Shown: piece by piece, positions 1 through 11,485 of the stretch | Numbering within the stretch: position 1 is the first letter of the stretch | How the letters are laid out: each line of letters starts with the position of its first letter | Assembly (NCBI GenBank): GCA_025766275.1 | Contig: JAFKAC010000181.1 | Coordinates: 1-64,000 of the forward strand | Reading direction: 5' to 3' | Length of the DNA stretch: 64,000 nucleotides | DNA from: Lactarius indigo | Lineage: Eukaryota; Basidiomycota; Agaricomycetes; Russulales; Russulaceae | Translations under genes and position numbers: made by a program | The notes under the pieces: model-generated | Told to the model about the DNA's origin: nothing | Seen by the model: only the letters and a program-made list of their open reading frames with translations | The model's database searches: none

Positions 1-49
<49 letters not shown>

Positions 50-65
50 GGGGGGGGGGGGGGGG
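1..65. repeat. poly-G tract at window edge
   Basis: The first 65 bases are almost pure G, with one T and one A. This is seen directly. It is not a TTAGGG-type telomere. It may be a real G homopolymer or a sequencing or assembly artefact at a contig end. Coverage across it would decide. Confidence 0.9.
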
Positions 66-1262
66 AGGGAACGGGTTCCCAATCCCACTTCTTCCAGATG
101 CAGGGATTTCAGGCTGCTACTGCCGTTGCTTGTGCTCTTAATCCTTTATCCTCCTGAAGCAACGGGGCAATTGAATTCGATAGTATTTGATTCAAGTTCT
201 TGATTGCCAGTGGATTCGGAGTTGCAGCCGCCGAGTCAGGGCATTCGGGCCGGCAGGACCGCAACGGATAATTGCCTACGAAAATATTTTCTTCTTACTT
301 CATATAGCTTCATAGCTCACGTAGAAAGACCTCAGCATTTTCTCCCAAACTGCTAAGTCGCGCATTCTCGCGCTCATACACACGGTCGCGTTGACATAAT
401 TATTGTTCCCCTTTGTCAATGACCTTAGTTGGCCCGGGTTCGCAAATCCACTCTGCTCTACCGCAAACTGCACGTGACCGCTGGCCTGCACTCAGAGTTC
501 TGTTCGTGGCGCCGTGGGAACCTTCTTGACTTAGTTTCCTTTATTATTTACTTACGCCTATTTTATTGCTTCTATCCAGGTGAATATGAATTGCCGTTCG
601 TACACGCGCTCTCGCCCCCGAGTTTATGGTAAGGTTTATGGCATCTATGACGTATCTACTGTGTGACTGGTGCTTACGGATTTAGACGGACTACGCCCGA
701 TGGCACAGCGGGACATAGTGCCTAGTCTCTGTGCGAGAAGGGCACTCGGGCTGTCTATCCCACATGGGGTATCCGTCAACCACCCGCTTCCGAGGATAAG
801 GGTCAGTGCAGTATGCCCAGAGGCAGGCAAAGAGGGCCAGGGGTCAGTAGCGGTTTCGAGCCTGCGAAAGCTCTCGTCAGAGGGCTACCGCTGCCCCGAC
901 TCATCCTTCCGAGACCATTTAGGATGCTTACCAGTCCCGAGACTCGGACTGGTTGCGTGGGGGGGTGGAAGCACGGGTGGGGAGGGGGGAAGGTTTCCCG
1001 CTCAGCCATTATAGTCCGTGTCCCTGGCAGCACAATCACCTTTCGGGCGCCAGTTGCACTTCCCTGGCCCTATGTCATCCCCGCGGCAAAAACCAATCGC
1101 CGCGGGACCCTTCTGCCATCCCTTGAAAAGATTAGCCGAAGCGGCAGAGATAAGTTAACTTACTGTATTCGCCGTGGGCCCGTGGAGTGTGACCTACGAA
1201 CTCCTTATAGCCTCACAAACCTCAGGAATGTCCTTCAGGCGCCAGAGTCGATGCTTATTGAT
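66..1262. other. 5' flank of P450 copy 1, with about 500 bp not in the other copies
   Basis: No gene is supported here. Bases 66-650 align with the 5' flanks of the other two P450 copies (5760-6180 and 10550-11240), sharing phrases such as CACGGGGCAA and a GTTTATGGCAAGG-like segment. From about 660 to 1165 copy 1 carries about 500 bp of G+C-rich sequence that the other two lack, probably an insertion. Open frames inside it show no domain. Confidence 0.5.
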
Positions 1263-1270
1263 TATATAGG
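1263..1270 (+). promoter_or_regulatory. TATATAGG box, P450 copy 1
   Basis: TATATAGG lies 113 bp before the ATG. The same octamer occurs 102 and 100 bp before the ATGs of copies 2 and 3, within a conserved GATGC..TATTG context. It is the best core-promoter candidate. Confidence 0.5.
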
Positions 1271-1375
1271 CGCGTATGGGTAGGTCAACTCAGATTCCTT
1301 CTATTTTCCTTCCCACCCTCCCCCGAGTCCTCTCACTACTCCCATTCCGAATCAGCCCGCTTTCACAGACCCATT

Positions 1376-3916
1376 ATGCACTCAGTTCTACTTGTCCTCC
1401 TTTCAATTTTCGGTCTATATCTACTCCAGACCCTACTGGAATTCTGGAAGGCTATCCAAAGCGTTGGGTACGTACCTCTACTACCTAGAAATGACGTGAC
1501 CGAGAAGTACCCTGGCAGACACCTCCCAGGTCCTCGCCTCCTTCTCAATCCGATGTGGTTTCTGGGACAGATTATCAGGCGCGCACTGCCACGATTCGTT
1601 ATGTAAGTCGAGGACCTTCGTGGATGATGAAGGGGGGGTATCAAGGTAGGCCATGTCGCTAGTGCAAGGAATGACTACGCAAGTCATGACCTCACGTAGA
1701 TTTCACCGCTGCTGGAAAGGACGCTTTGCTCTGGTGAGTTTACCACAGTCTATGTGTGGAGGGACGCAAGTAATGGTTTGCCAGGCCAGCGTGCTTCCCA
1801 CGCCAAAGACCATCATTTTCCTTGCGGACGCTGCGGCTATCAAAGTAAGTGGTACTGCACCCCCGAACTGGGTGCACCTGATCTTTGGTTCGTCGTTTAC
1901 AGGAGGTGACAACTGCTCGTGCCAGATTTCCCCAAACCTGTCCACCTATATTCGGTGGTGAAGGTTTTTGGAGGCAACATCGTGGCCTCAGAAGGCGAAG
2001 AATGGAAAAGGTATCGAACTATCACCGCTCCGGCTTTCTCGGAGGTATGTGACAGGCTGTCGAAGTCAAAGTTCTCTCAATACGATCTCTAGAGAAATAC
2101 TCGGCTGGTGTGGGACGAAACTTCCCGCATCGTGTTGGACTTGTTCGACAATGTCTGGGGAGACAATCCCGAAATCGTGTTGGACCACTGCATAGATATC
2201 ACTCTTCCGGTACGCCAAGGGTTGTTCTCCCGCACAATGTTTTCGACGTCTCCGTCAGATCGCTCTTTTTGTCATCGGAGCTGCAGGTAGTCTATACTTT
2301 GTTCGATCCTTACATTCTCACGCTAAAGGGTTCTAGGGTTCGGCCGTCGGGTCACATGGACCTCAGACTTGATTGTTCCTCCTGGCCACCAGATGACTTT
2401 TAAGGATGCGCTTCACATCTTATCTGCTAATCTGGGTCTAAAAATCGTTCTTCCTAACTGGGCAACGAACATAACTGCGCACACAAGGAAGGTCAACCTG
2501 GCATTCAACGAGCTGAAGGTGCCTGTTCCAACTGGGTATATGCTGTGCCCTCCACGGCTGACACTTCGGACAGCAATATATGGCAGAAATGGTAGATGCC
2601 CGAAGAAGCGTGGGCGTGGAGACAAGGGCGGAGCGTCACGATCTGTTTAGTGGACTTCTAGACGCGGCACACGATAATCCAGATGGTAGCGTGGCGATAA
2701 CTGAGCAAGAGCTCATGGGTAAGTGCACATTGTCATTCCGTAGTCGCTTGTGAAAAGAGATCTCACTCGCCATACAAGGGAATACGTTCATCTTCCTTCT
2801 CGCTGGACACGAGGTATTTCCACCCCATTCCGTCAGTGGTGCAATTTGAACCGTCCTTTACTGTAGACGACAGCCCATACACTTTGCTTCACGTTCGCTT
2901 TACTGGCACTTTATCCCGATGAGCAAGAGTGCTTGTATCAGCAAATCAAGGGCATAATGGCCGACCTAGATGGGATGCCTGTAGGATCTATTAGATCATG
3001 TCTCAAGCTCACGGAAGAGCTGATCCCCCACAGACGTACGAAGACATGAACCGATTCACGCTCTCTTTGGCGTGAGTTCATTAATTGCATACGAGGATAC
3101 GAGTTCTCATTTTCTGGGGCTTGAAGGGTTTTATATGAAACGCTCAGGATGTTGTGAGTGCATATTTCGATTAGGATCCCGAGCGAAACTGACTGCGTGG
3201 CTCAGCCCACCAGTGTGTCTAATGAGTCAGGTGGCGGTTCTGACCCAACGATGTCCATATAATCTTAGGTGTCGGTAATCGCCAAATATGCTGTGGAAGA
3301 TACCAGCTTGACGGTAGGTAATGCCGACGGCGGAAAGACGACATTCCCTGTCCCTTCGGGAACAGATGTACATTTTCACGTGCCTGCTTTGCACTATAAC
3401 CGTATGTCGAGCCTCCTTCTATCTCGAGGACCGGTCCTTACTGGAGCCCCACAGCGAAGTATTGGAAGGACCCCTACACATTTCGACCTGAGAGGTTCCT
3501 TGGGGAGTGGCCAAGGGACGCCTTCTTGCCGTTCAGCGCTGGTATGTTTGGTCCTATCATGGTAGCTGGCCGTGCAACTTGAACTTGAATTTGTTGTAGG
3601 TGCCCGGGCATGCCTCGGGAGACGGTGCGAGCAGACTTAGTCGTTCAAGATATCGGAGATACTCATGCGTTTTTTTTTTCAGATTCTTCGAAACTGAAAG
3701 TATAGCCGTCATCACGATGACGGTGATGAGATATAGCGTGGAGATTAAGGAAGAGCCCGAGTTCATCGGTGAGACATTCGAACAACGCTTTGCACGTGTA
3801 ACGGCCTCGGAGAACATCTTGACCAATACGTACGTATTCTCCCTACCTCCTATCTTCCACGATCTGAGTTTTCTTCCAGTCCCACCCGCGTGCCGCTGGT
3901 ATTCAAGAGGCGATAA
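1376..3916 (+). pseudogene. cytochrome P450, tandem copy 1, frameshifted
   Basis: This is a full-length relative of the intact P450s at 6343 and 11486, with the same 19-exon layout. The N-terminal anchor, AGHE plus TT oxygen-binding motif, ETLR motif, RPERF and the haem loop FSAGARACLG are all still encoded. Against the two intact copies it has three single-base changes: a missing base near 1591 in exon 2 (giving a TAA at once at 1604-1606), a missing base near 1721 in exon 3, and an extra C in the CCCC run at 1930-1933 in exon 5. Downstream exons are well kept, including the 7-nt microexon at 3206-3212, so inactivation is recent. Sequencing error is the alternative, but three errors in one gene and none in its neighbours is unlikely. 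The family resembles CYP5150; that name is from memory. Confidence 0.88.
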
Positions 3917-4449
3917 CTACCCGAATCATCCCTGTCGTTTCATCGGCCCCCGTTTTCATTACTCTTAGGGTGAAACTGTGGCGTGCGGATCGCGATCATT
4001 ATCACGGTTTGTTAAAGAGAATCAAACTCCGTGTGCTTTTGGAAAGAGGGTGTGAGCGTATGCAATGTGGAACGCGCATCGACCTCTTCTTCAGCACCCC
4101 GTTTGACTGGTTCGTCCTCATATATGATGAATGTCGTGCGGAGGAAGGACATAGATTATCTTATGCACACCAAGAGCCCGAGAATTGCAGGACTGTTCAT
4201 TGGGCGTCGTGCTACTACTGATTGCGGGCAAAGAAAGTGTCCCTAGTAAGATTCTTCCATGCATCGACCACCATACGTTCATGCCGTAAGGGGCAGCACC
4301 TCGTGGTTTCTCTGCCAACAGTTCCTTCCATACGCTTTGGACTTGCTGGCACACACGAAGTAGCTGCGCGATGTCATGGAGGACCGAAAAATACGAGCGA
4401 TCACGTGGCCAATATAATCCCTAAGTTCGCATGGATGGACCCGTGATGT
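3917..4449. other. 3' flank of P450 copy 1
   Basis: No gene is supported. The sequence from about 3917 to 4100 is shared with the flank after copy 3 (14035-14235), including a CGTGTRCTTT-GAAAGAGGG stretch and TTGTGGAACGCG or a close variant. The flank is therefore part of the duplicated unit. The short open frames here do not agree between the two copies. Confidence 0.5.
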
Positions 4450-5000
4450 CATAAAGGTTCACCTCGTCCAGCTAGCCGCCGAGGCGTCGGCTCAAAGTCG
4501 CCTACCTAGCTCAAACTTCTTAGCAATCTTGATTAATTAGAGAAAGGGTCGAGACTTCGTGACTAGTAAGTTACTTGTGAAACACATCTTGCACAAATAT
4601 CCGGCTCGTAACGTAGACTGCAAGACTTCCTTGGAGAGTCGTCAAACCTGACTGGAATACCTCCGCACTGTGGACAACATGAATCGTCATCTCCCGGTTC
4701 AACCGGTTGCGCCAAGACTTGCGTAGAAAACCTCTTTCATGGACACACTCTTAATTCTCGTGGGTGCAGGATGGGTGATAGCCTCTAATTCAAAAGAAAA
4801 AGAAAAGGGGAAAACGGCGACACAGCCATCCACAGGAGTGCTTTTGAAGAGGGAGCTTCTGAACTCGTCCGACGTTTCGACGCTGGGCACAAAATGAAGA
4901 CCATCTCCGCGGGTTACTATAGCCGACCGTGACAACTTGAAACTGGAAAGCTTGAAACATCGTAGGATCTCCGAGGCTATCGTATTCATATTTCCTGCTA
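4450..5000 (+). pseudogene. DUF6535 gene remnant (3' half)
   Basis: This stretch follows the coding sequence of the intact DUF6535 gene at 20274 piece by piece. 4485-4560 matches about 21380-21460 (the CTCAAAGTCGCCTACCT region). 4567-4695 matches 21785-21925 (CACATCTTGCACAAATATCC against CACATCCTGCACAAGTATCC, then GAGAGTCGTCAAAC). 4735-4975 matches 21980-22140 (GTGGACACGCTCGCAATTCT-like, then AGGATCTCCGA). There is an internal deletion and many indels and stops, so it cannot encode a protein. A minus-strand open frame of 163 codons across it is an antisense shadow. It shows that the P450 tandem unit once carried a DUF6535 gene. Confidence 0.78.
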
Positions 5001-6240
5001 ACTTACAAACGTGACAAAGTGTGATAATTATAAGAAAGTACGGGCTCGCGTTCACTGGCATCCAGTCCACCTCGTTATTACTTGAATTTGTCATACGCCT
5101 ACACGGTTCCGACATCCGTGCCGTAGGTATGGGTCTCGAGGTGTGTTTAAAGACTGACGAACGCGAGACTCCCTCTTCTATGGTCTTCAATGATCATAGG
5201 CGTTCTTGTCTCCACCAACTCGCCTTCCCAAATTCAAGAGTATCACTTTCTTGACGCTTTCAATCGGAATACAGACAGCCGGGATCGGAGGAGCGCACAG
5301 AGGATCGAGGAATGAGCTCAGAGTTGGACATAGTACGGAGATTCAAATAAGCATCAGCGCTCAGGCCTCAGGCCTCAGGCTGTATCCGGCCTGAACGCTG
5401 AGCGCTGAGCGGTCTCAGGCTAGCACGCTTAAATCAAGACACGGATAACTCGAACTACATGGGACGAGACACTCAGAGGATCGAGAAATATCTTGATATA
5501 GCATGGGAGCGTGTTGTGGGTCTGCATCGAGTATTTGAACTGAGAGATTTCGGAGTTGGAGGGTATTCAAGGGGGAATTGCTGTAAAGTTAAGCTAGTCA
5601 AGGCCGATGGCACGGATGACGTTGACTGAGGCTTTTCAGTCAGAAAAACCACCATAAATATGCGTAAAACAGCCAAAACAACTCTACTGGAACCATTCCC
5701 TACCATTCGTTTCCCTTTTCTTTTTTTTTGAATAGACCGGGTAATTTCCAATGGCCGTGACAATCCCACGTTTTCCAAATGCAGGATTTCGAGCCGCTGT
5801 TGCTTGTGCTCTTACTAAGTAATCCTTAATCGAGCTTGATAGCTTAATCCCCCGAAGCCTCCACGGGGCAACTGAATTCGGTACATGGTATCGACATAGT
5901 TCAAGCTCAAGTTCCCCTTTGCCAATGGCCTCAGGTCGTCAATTTACTTCAAATTTGCTCTGCTTTACCACAACTAGTACGTGCCCACCAGCCTGCCAGC
6001 GGTAAGCACCCAGAGTTTCAGGCCTTTCGAGGCTCTGAGGGGAGAACATTCTTGACTTAATAGCTCCCTTATTGTTTACTTACATCTATCTTTTTGAATC
6101 CATCCAGGTGAACATTAGTTGTCGCTCATACACGCGCTCTCGTTCTGAGTTTATGGCAAGGAAGGTTCATGGCGTCTATGACATATTTGCCGTGGGGTGT
6201 TCAGGAATATCCTCGGGCGCCGGAATTGATGCCTATTGAT
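5001..6240. other. junction and 5' flank of P450 copy 2
   Basis: No gene is supported. At 5353-5422 there is a cluster of short direct and inverted copies of CTCAGGC and GCGCTCAG/CTGAGCGC. Similar GCGCTCA-rich sequence follows the DUF6535 genes at 22370 and 25215, so this is probably the old 3' flank of the DUF6535 remnant. From about 5600 (TTGACTGAGGCTTTTCAGT) the sequence matches 10435 onward, marking the start of the duplicated P450 unit. Confidence 0.5.
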
Positions 6241-6248
6241 TATATAGG
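6241..6248 (+). promoter_or_regulatory. TATATAGG box, P450 copy 2
   Basis: TATATAGG lies 102 bp before the ATG at 6343. It is conserved in position and sequence in all three tandem copies. Confidence 0.5.
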
Positions 6249-6342
6249 TGGGTATGGGTAGATCAAATCAGATCCTTACTATCTCCCTTTCCGACCCTCC
6301 CCACAACCCCCAATCTGAGTCTGCGCGCTCTCACAGACCATT

Positions 6343-8880
6343 ATGCACTCAGTTTTACTTGTCCTCCTTTCACTTTTCGGTCTATATCTACTCCAGACCC
6401 TACTGGAATTCCGGAGGGCCATTCAAAACGTTGGGTAAGTACCCCTACTACCTAGAAACTACGTTAATAGTACCTTGGCAGACACCTCCCGGGTCCTCGC
6501 CTCCTTCTCAATCCGATGTGGTTTCTGGGACAGATGATCAGGCGTGCGCTGCTACCAATCCGTTATGTGAGTCGTGGGCCTTCGTGGGTGATCAAAGGGG
6601 GGTATCAAGGTAGGGCCATGCCACTAGTGCAAGAGGTCATTACAGCCATGACCTCACGTAGATTTCGCTGCTGCTGGAAAGGATGGCTTTGCTCTGGTGA
6701 GTTTATTATCCTCAGTATGCGGAGAAACGCAAATTAATGGTCCGCAAGGCCAGCGTGTTACCCACGCCAAAGGCCACCATTTTCCTTGCGGACGCCGCGG
6801 CTATCAGAGTAAGGGATACTGTGCCCCGAACTGAGTGCACCTGATCTTTGGTTTGTGGTTTGCAGGAGATGTCGACTTCTCGTACCAGGTTTCCAAAACC
6901 CCTCCGCCTATATTCGATACTGTTAGTTTTTGGAGGCAACATCGTGGCCTCAGAAGGCGAGGAATGGAAAAGGTATCGAGCTATCACCGCCCCAGCTTTC
7001 TCGGAGGTATGTACCGACCTGTCGGAGTTACCATTTTCTCAATGCAATCTTTAGAGAAACACTCGGCTAGTGTGGGACGAAACCATACGCATCATGTTCG
7101 ACCTGTTCGACCATGTCTGGGGAGACAATCCCGAAATCGTGTTGGACCACTGCGTTGATATTACTCTTCCGGTATGCTGAGTGTAGATTCTCTCGCGCAT
7201 TTCTTCCGACGTCTCCGTCAGATCGCCCTTTTTGTCATCGGTGTTGCAGGTATTCTATACTTTGTTTGACCCTTACATTCTCACGCTAAAGGGTTCTAGG
7301 GTTCGGCCGTCGGGTCACATGGACCTCAGACTTGATTGTTCCTCCTGGCCACCAGATGACTTTTAAGGATGCGCTTCACATCTTATCTGCTAATTTGGGC
7401 CTAAAAATCCTTCTTCCAAACTGGGCAATGAATTTAACTGCGCACACAAGGAAGGTCAACCTGGCATTCAACGAGCTGAAGGTGCCCGTTCCAACTGGGT
7501 ATATGCTATGCCCTCCACGGCTGACACTTCAGACAGCAATATATGGCAGAAATGGTGGATGCTCGGAGAAGTGCTGAGACAAAAGAGGAGCGTCACGATC
7601 TGTTTAGTGGACTTCTAGACGCGGCACACGATGACCCTGATGATGGCGTGGCGATAACTGAGCAAGAGCTCATGGGTAAGTGCACATTGTCATTCCGTAG
7701 TCGCTTGTGAAAAGAGATCTCACTCGCCATACAAGGGAATACGTTCATCTTCCTTCTCGCTGGACACGAGGTATTTCCACCCCATTCCGTCAGTGGTGCA
7801 ATTTGAACCGTCCTTTACTGTAGACGACAGCTCATACACTTTGCTTCACGTTCGCTTTACTGGCACTTTATCCCGATGAACAAGAGCGCTTGTATCAGCA
7901 AATCAAGGGCATAATGGCCGACCTTGATGGGATGCCTGTAGGATCTATTAGATCATGTCTCGGGCTCACGGAAGAGCTGATCCCCCACAGACGTACGAAG
8001 ACATGAACCGATTCACGCTCTCCTTGGCGTAAGTCTATTTATCGCGCACGAGCATACGAGTTCTCATTCTTTCGGGCTTGAAGTGCATTGTATGAAACGC
8101 TCAGGATGTTGTGAGTCCATATCTTGATTAGGGTCACAAGTTAAGCTGACTGCATGACTCAGCCCACCCGTATGTCTAATCAGTTAGGTGGCGGTTCTGA
8201 TACAACGATGTCCATGTGATCTTAGGTGACGACAATCCCTAAATATGCTGCAGAAGATACCAGCTTGACGGTGAATAATGCCGACGGGGGAAAGACGACA
8301 TTCCCTGTCCCTTCGGGAACAGATGTACAATTTCATGTGCCTGCTTTGCATTATAACCGTATGTCGAATCTCCTTCCATCTCAAGAACTGGTCCTTACCG
8401 GAGTTTCACAGCGAGGTATTGGAAGGACCCCCACACATTTCGACCTGAGAGGTTCCTTGGGGAGTGGCCAAGGGACGCCTTCTTGCCGTTCAGCGCTGGT
8501 ATGTTGGCCCTGTCGTGATAGCTAGTTGTGCAACTTGGACGTTAATTTGTTGTAGGTGCCCGGGCATGCCTCGGGAGACGGTGCGAGCAGACTTAGTCGT
8601 TGACGATGTGGCGGAGATACTCACGTTTTTTTTTTTTTTTCAGATTCTTCGAAACTGAGAGCATAGCCGTCATAACGATGATGACGTTGAAGTACAGCGT
8701 TGAAATTAAGGAAGAGCCCGAATTCATCGGTGAGACATTCGAACAACGCTTTGCACGTGTAACGGCCTCCGAACAACTCTTGACCAATACGTATGCAATA
8801 TCCCCACATTCTTGTTCGCCACGACCTGAGTTCTCTCTCTCAGCCCCAGCCGCGTGCCGCTGGTATTCAAGAGGCGATAA
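6343..8880 (+). CDS. cytochrome P450 monooxygenase, tandem copy 2 (intact, 523 aa)
   Basis: This is a haem-thiolate monooxygenase, probably ER-anchored and fed by P450 reductase; its substrate is unknown. Hand splicing gives 19 exons: 6343-6434, 6482-6609, 6662-6696, 6749-6808, 6866-7006, 7055-7171, 7222-7249, 7300-7481, 7537-7675, 7736-7770, 7824-7937, 7991-8028, 8084-8110, 8163-8169, 8226-8358, 8412-8498, 8556-8580, 8644-8790 and 8844-8880. Together they make 1572 nt with no stop. Residues 1-21 form a hydrophobic anchor followed by a proline-containing HLPGPR hinge. The I-helix motif AGHETT is at 316-321, ETLR (ExxR) at 373-376, RPERF near 437-441, and the haem loop FSAGARACLG at 452-461 with Cys459 as ligand. 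Exon 14 is only 7 nt and encodes part of FPP. The 523-aa length is normal for a fungal P450. The sequence resembles CYP5150 (IVASEGEEWKRYR, APAFSE); that assignment is from memory. Confidence 0.92.
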
Positions 8881-10769
8881 CCACCTGAGTCTTAGCCTTC
8901 GGTTATCCCTTTCGATTCGTCATGTTTTTTTATCGCCACAAAGAACTTGTTTCTATGTACCCACACGCGTGTGGCTTGCGCTAATGTGTCAGTCTGCATG
9001 TGGAAAGGGCTGCATGTGCATCATCCGGGGTGTGATTGCGCATTGGGTCACTACCGACAATACATACTTCCCTATCGTGTCTCTATTCTGCTGCACTCCA
9101 AAACCACACAGTTTTTTTCTGTTCATCGAAAGCCGTGTATGAGTCACTAGAAGGTGTTTGGGACACTGTCTGCATGGGCATCACTCGCAACTAGTTGGAC
9201 TTGTCTGGTTCTAGCGCGATGCTCAAAACTAGTGTGACATTCAAATCCGGCACCACGTCTCTTATCTTTGCACCAGGGTTGAACGTTGAACGTTGAAACG
9301 TTGAAATTCGGTGAAAGACAATGTTTGCACGCTAGAATATTAGATCCTGCGTCAGCTTGAATTCCGGCATTTCAAGCTCTATTTTTGTAAAACTGAGGCA
9401 TGATTAGACTCCTGCACCTTGGTGGGATACTAGGTTACTAGAGGTACTGGCGGGCCAATAGGAATTATATAATACCGGCGAGAGGCGCGCAGGAAAGCGT
9501 GACTGATGTACTATGTCCTTGTGCGTTCCGAGCATATACTGGCACAGAATGTCTCCCCCGACACATAACAACTACGCCAGACGTCCTGTGCCCGTCGGAT
9601 ATTGGTGACCGGAAACTACCGGGTGAGTTCCATCGTACGACTGAAAGTAATAATCGAGCTCGAAGGGCTGCACCCTCCTTTTCCACCAGTGGTGTAATCA
9701 CCAGACGCCTTGACCTGGTTGTGATGTTGGATTGTGGCAGGAGGGCACGCGGGAAGGCACGCGGCGCAGTTCCGAGTCAGCTTCAGGTTTGGCCCTTGTG
9801 TGGAGTCCCGTAACGAATGCTCTCACTGGCACGTGTCACCTCCCTGATTTAGCACAGAGAACGACACTTCACCTCTTGAATGGCACGGGGTCTTCATCCG
9901 CAGCTATCACGAATGAACCGCCCCCCTCCTGTTTGACACTATCTTAAATTCCATTACTTATTGGTACGACCAACTTGGACACCCCCAACAGTACTACGTG
10001 ACCTCCACAGATGGCATCTCGTCACTGCATCACTTGTGGGGACTACCTGTGGCGCCCACACGTATTCCGGCGGGTAATCATACTGTACTATAAATGGAAG
10101 AGTAAGTCAGAAATGGTCTTCTCCTGCATTGTAGCAGAGATGACTACTGTACCCTCGCCCATATGACCATGACTACTTCATATTTCACACGTATCACCCA
10201 CCCAGGTCTACCTGAGTCGGTCTCAAAGTCAGTCGATCCAAAATTAATTCAAATTATAATCTTGATTGCAATCTCCGCCTAGGAACACCATGACGGTGTC
10301 CAGAGTAGATGCCATTTCTGGATCTGTTTCTTCTCACCGTGCTCTCGTGTCAGTTATCTTAGCTATTCTTGTATCCCATGAGCCAGGGTAGCACTTTGAC
10401 TTGGGCTTTGAGACCACAGTTGTAATATTGATGACATTGGCTGAGGCTTTTCAGTGTAAAGGATGCATAACAGTGCTAAAACAAAAATATCCGTACCTTG
10501 AGATCATTCATTTCCCTTTTCCTTGCCCCGGGGGACTTCCAATGGCAATCTCACCTCTTCCAAATGTAGGATTTTCAGGCAAGTTTGAAACAGTCGGTAT
10601 CAACCAGCTGAGTCCGAGTTAAGATTAAACTCCGACCGAAATTTTGTTTGTAAATAACACGTCGCGGCTATCATATAGGGGTAGCGCGTCCATCCTGGAC
10701 GCTATCCAAGACGCTATCCTTCTTCCTTCCCCATAGCGGGTGTGAAACAAATACATTATTACTATATTC
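8881..10769. other. intergenic, P450 copy 2 to copy 3
   Basis: No gene is supported in these 1.9 kb. Unlike copies 1 and 3, copy 2 has no DUF6535 remnant behind it; the sequence departs from the shared flank soon after about 8900. A short GTTGAACGTTGAAACGTTGA direct repeat occurs at 9280-9305. From about 10415 the sequence matches the 5' flank of copy 2 (5600 onward). About 400 bp (10580-10980) then interrupts that match; this insertion includes the MITE-like element listed next. Confidence 0.5.
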
Positions 10770-10968
10770 AGGTGTCGCAAAATTCCGTCGGGAATGTACA
10801 AAGAATTATAACTATTATAAAGTGATGAGAAAGGGTTGGTTAAGACAGGCCTCGGAGAGGTTTGAAGTCGAAGAGATGGATATAAGGGGATATTATACTA
10901 TATTATATTATAAGAATTTTACGATTTGGTTATAGTTCTCATATTCCCAACGGAATTTGGGACAACCT
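10770..10968. mobile_element. short MITE-like inverted-repeat element
   Basis: The two ends are imperfect inverted copies. The left end reads AGGTGTCGCAAAATTCCGTC, then GGGAAT. The right end, reverse-complemented, reads AGGTTGTCCCAAATTCCGTT, then GGGAAT. The 199-bp interior is A+T-rich and non-coding. The element falls inside about 400 bp that is absent from the equivalent 5' flank of copy 2, which fits an insertion. No clear target duplication is visible, so the family is unassigned. Confidence 0.55.
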
Positions 10969-11385
10969 TGGGGACAATCACGCTGCTTCTTAATCCTTAA
11001 TTTTCCCTGGGCCTCCACGGGGCAACTGAATTTCTGTGTACGTATAGTTCTGGTTCCCCTTTTCCAATGACCTCAGGTGGGCGACTTATCGATCCGCTCT
11101 GCTCTACCGCACTGGCAACTGGTACCATGGCACGTGCCAGTGCGACCTGGAATGAACCCAGAGTCCTGTTCCGAGTCGAGGCTTGGAGGTGAGAACACTT
11201 TTGAGTAAACGCGTGCTCTCTAAGTTTATGGCAAGGTTTATGGCATCGGTGACATCATATAAAGCGCTATATCTGGGTTACGGCTTGCGCCCTTCTTTCC
11301 CGTGGCGTGTGTCCCCGAGCTCCCCATAGCCGCTCAAACCTCAAGCACAGGAATACCCCCCGGGCGCCGGTACTGATGCTTATTG

Positions 11386-11393
11386 TATATAGG
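11386..11393 (+). promoter_or_regulatory. TATATAGG box, P450 copy 3
   Basis: TATATAGG lies 100 bp before the ATG at 11486, matching the other two copies. Confidence 0.5.
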
Positions 11394-11485
11394 CTGGAAT
11401 GGGTATGCCAAAATCAATTTCCTATTTCCCATTCCAACCCCCCTCACAACCCGCAATCCGAGTCTGTGCGGCCTCACAGACCATT

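Noticed and set aside
813..1283. 156-codon plus-strand open frame upstream of P450 copy 1
   Set aside because: Low-complexity G+C-rich translation in sequence unique to copy 1, with no domain or splice support.
4699..5190. 163-codon minus-strand open frame
   Set aside because: It lies antisense over the DUF6535 remnant and has no domain.
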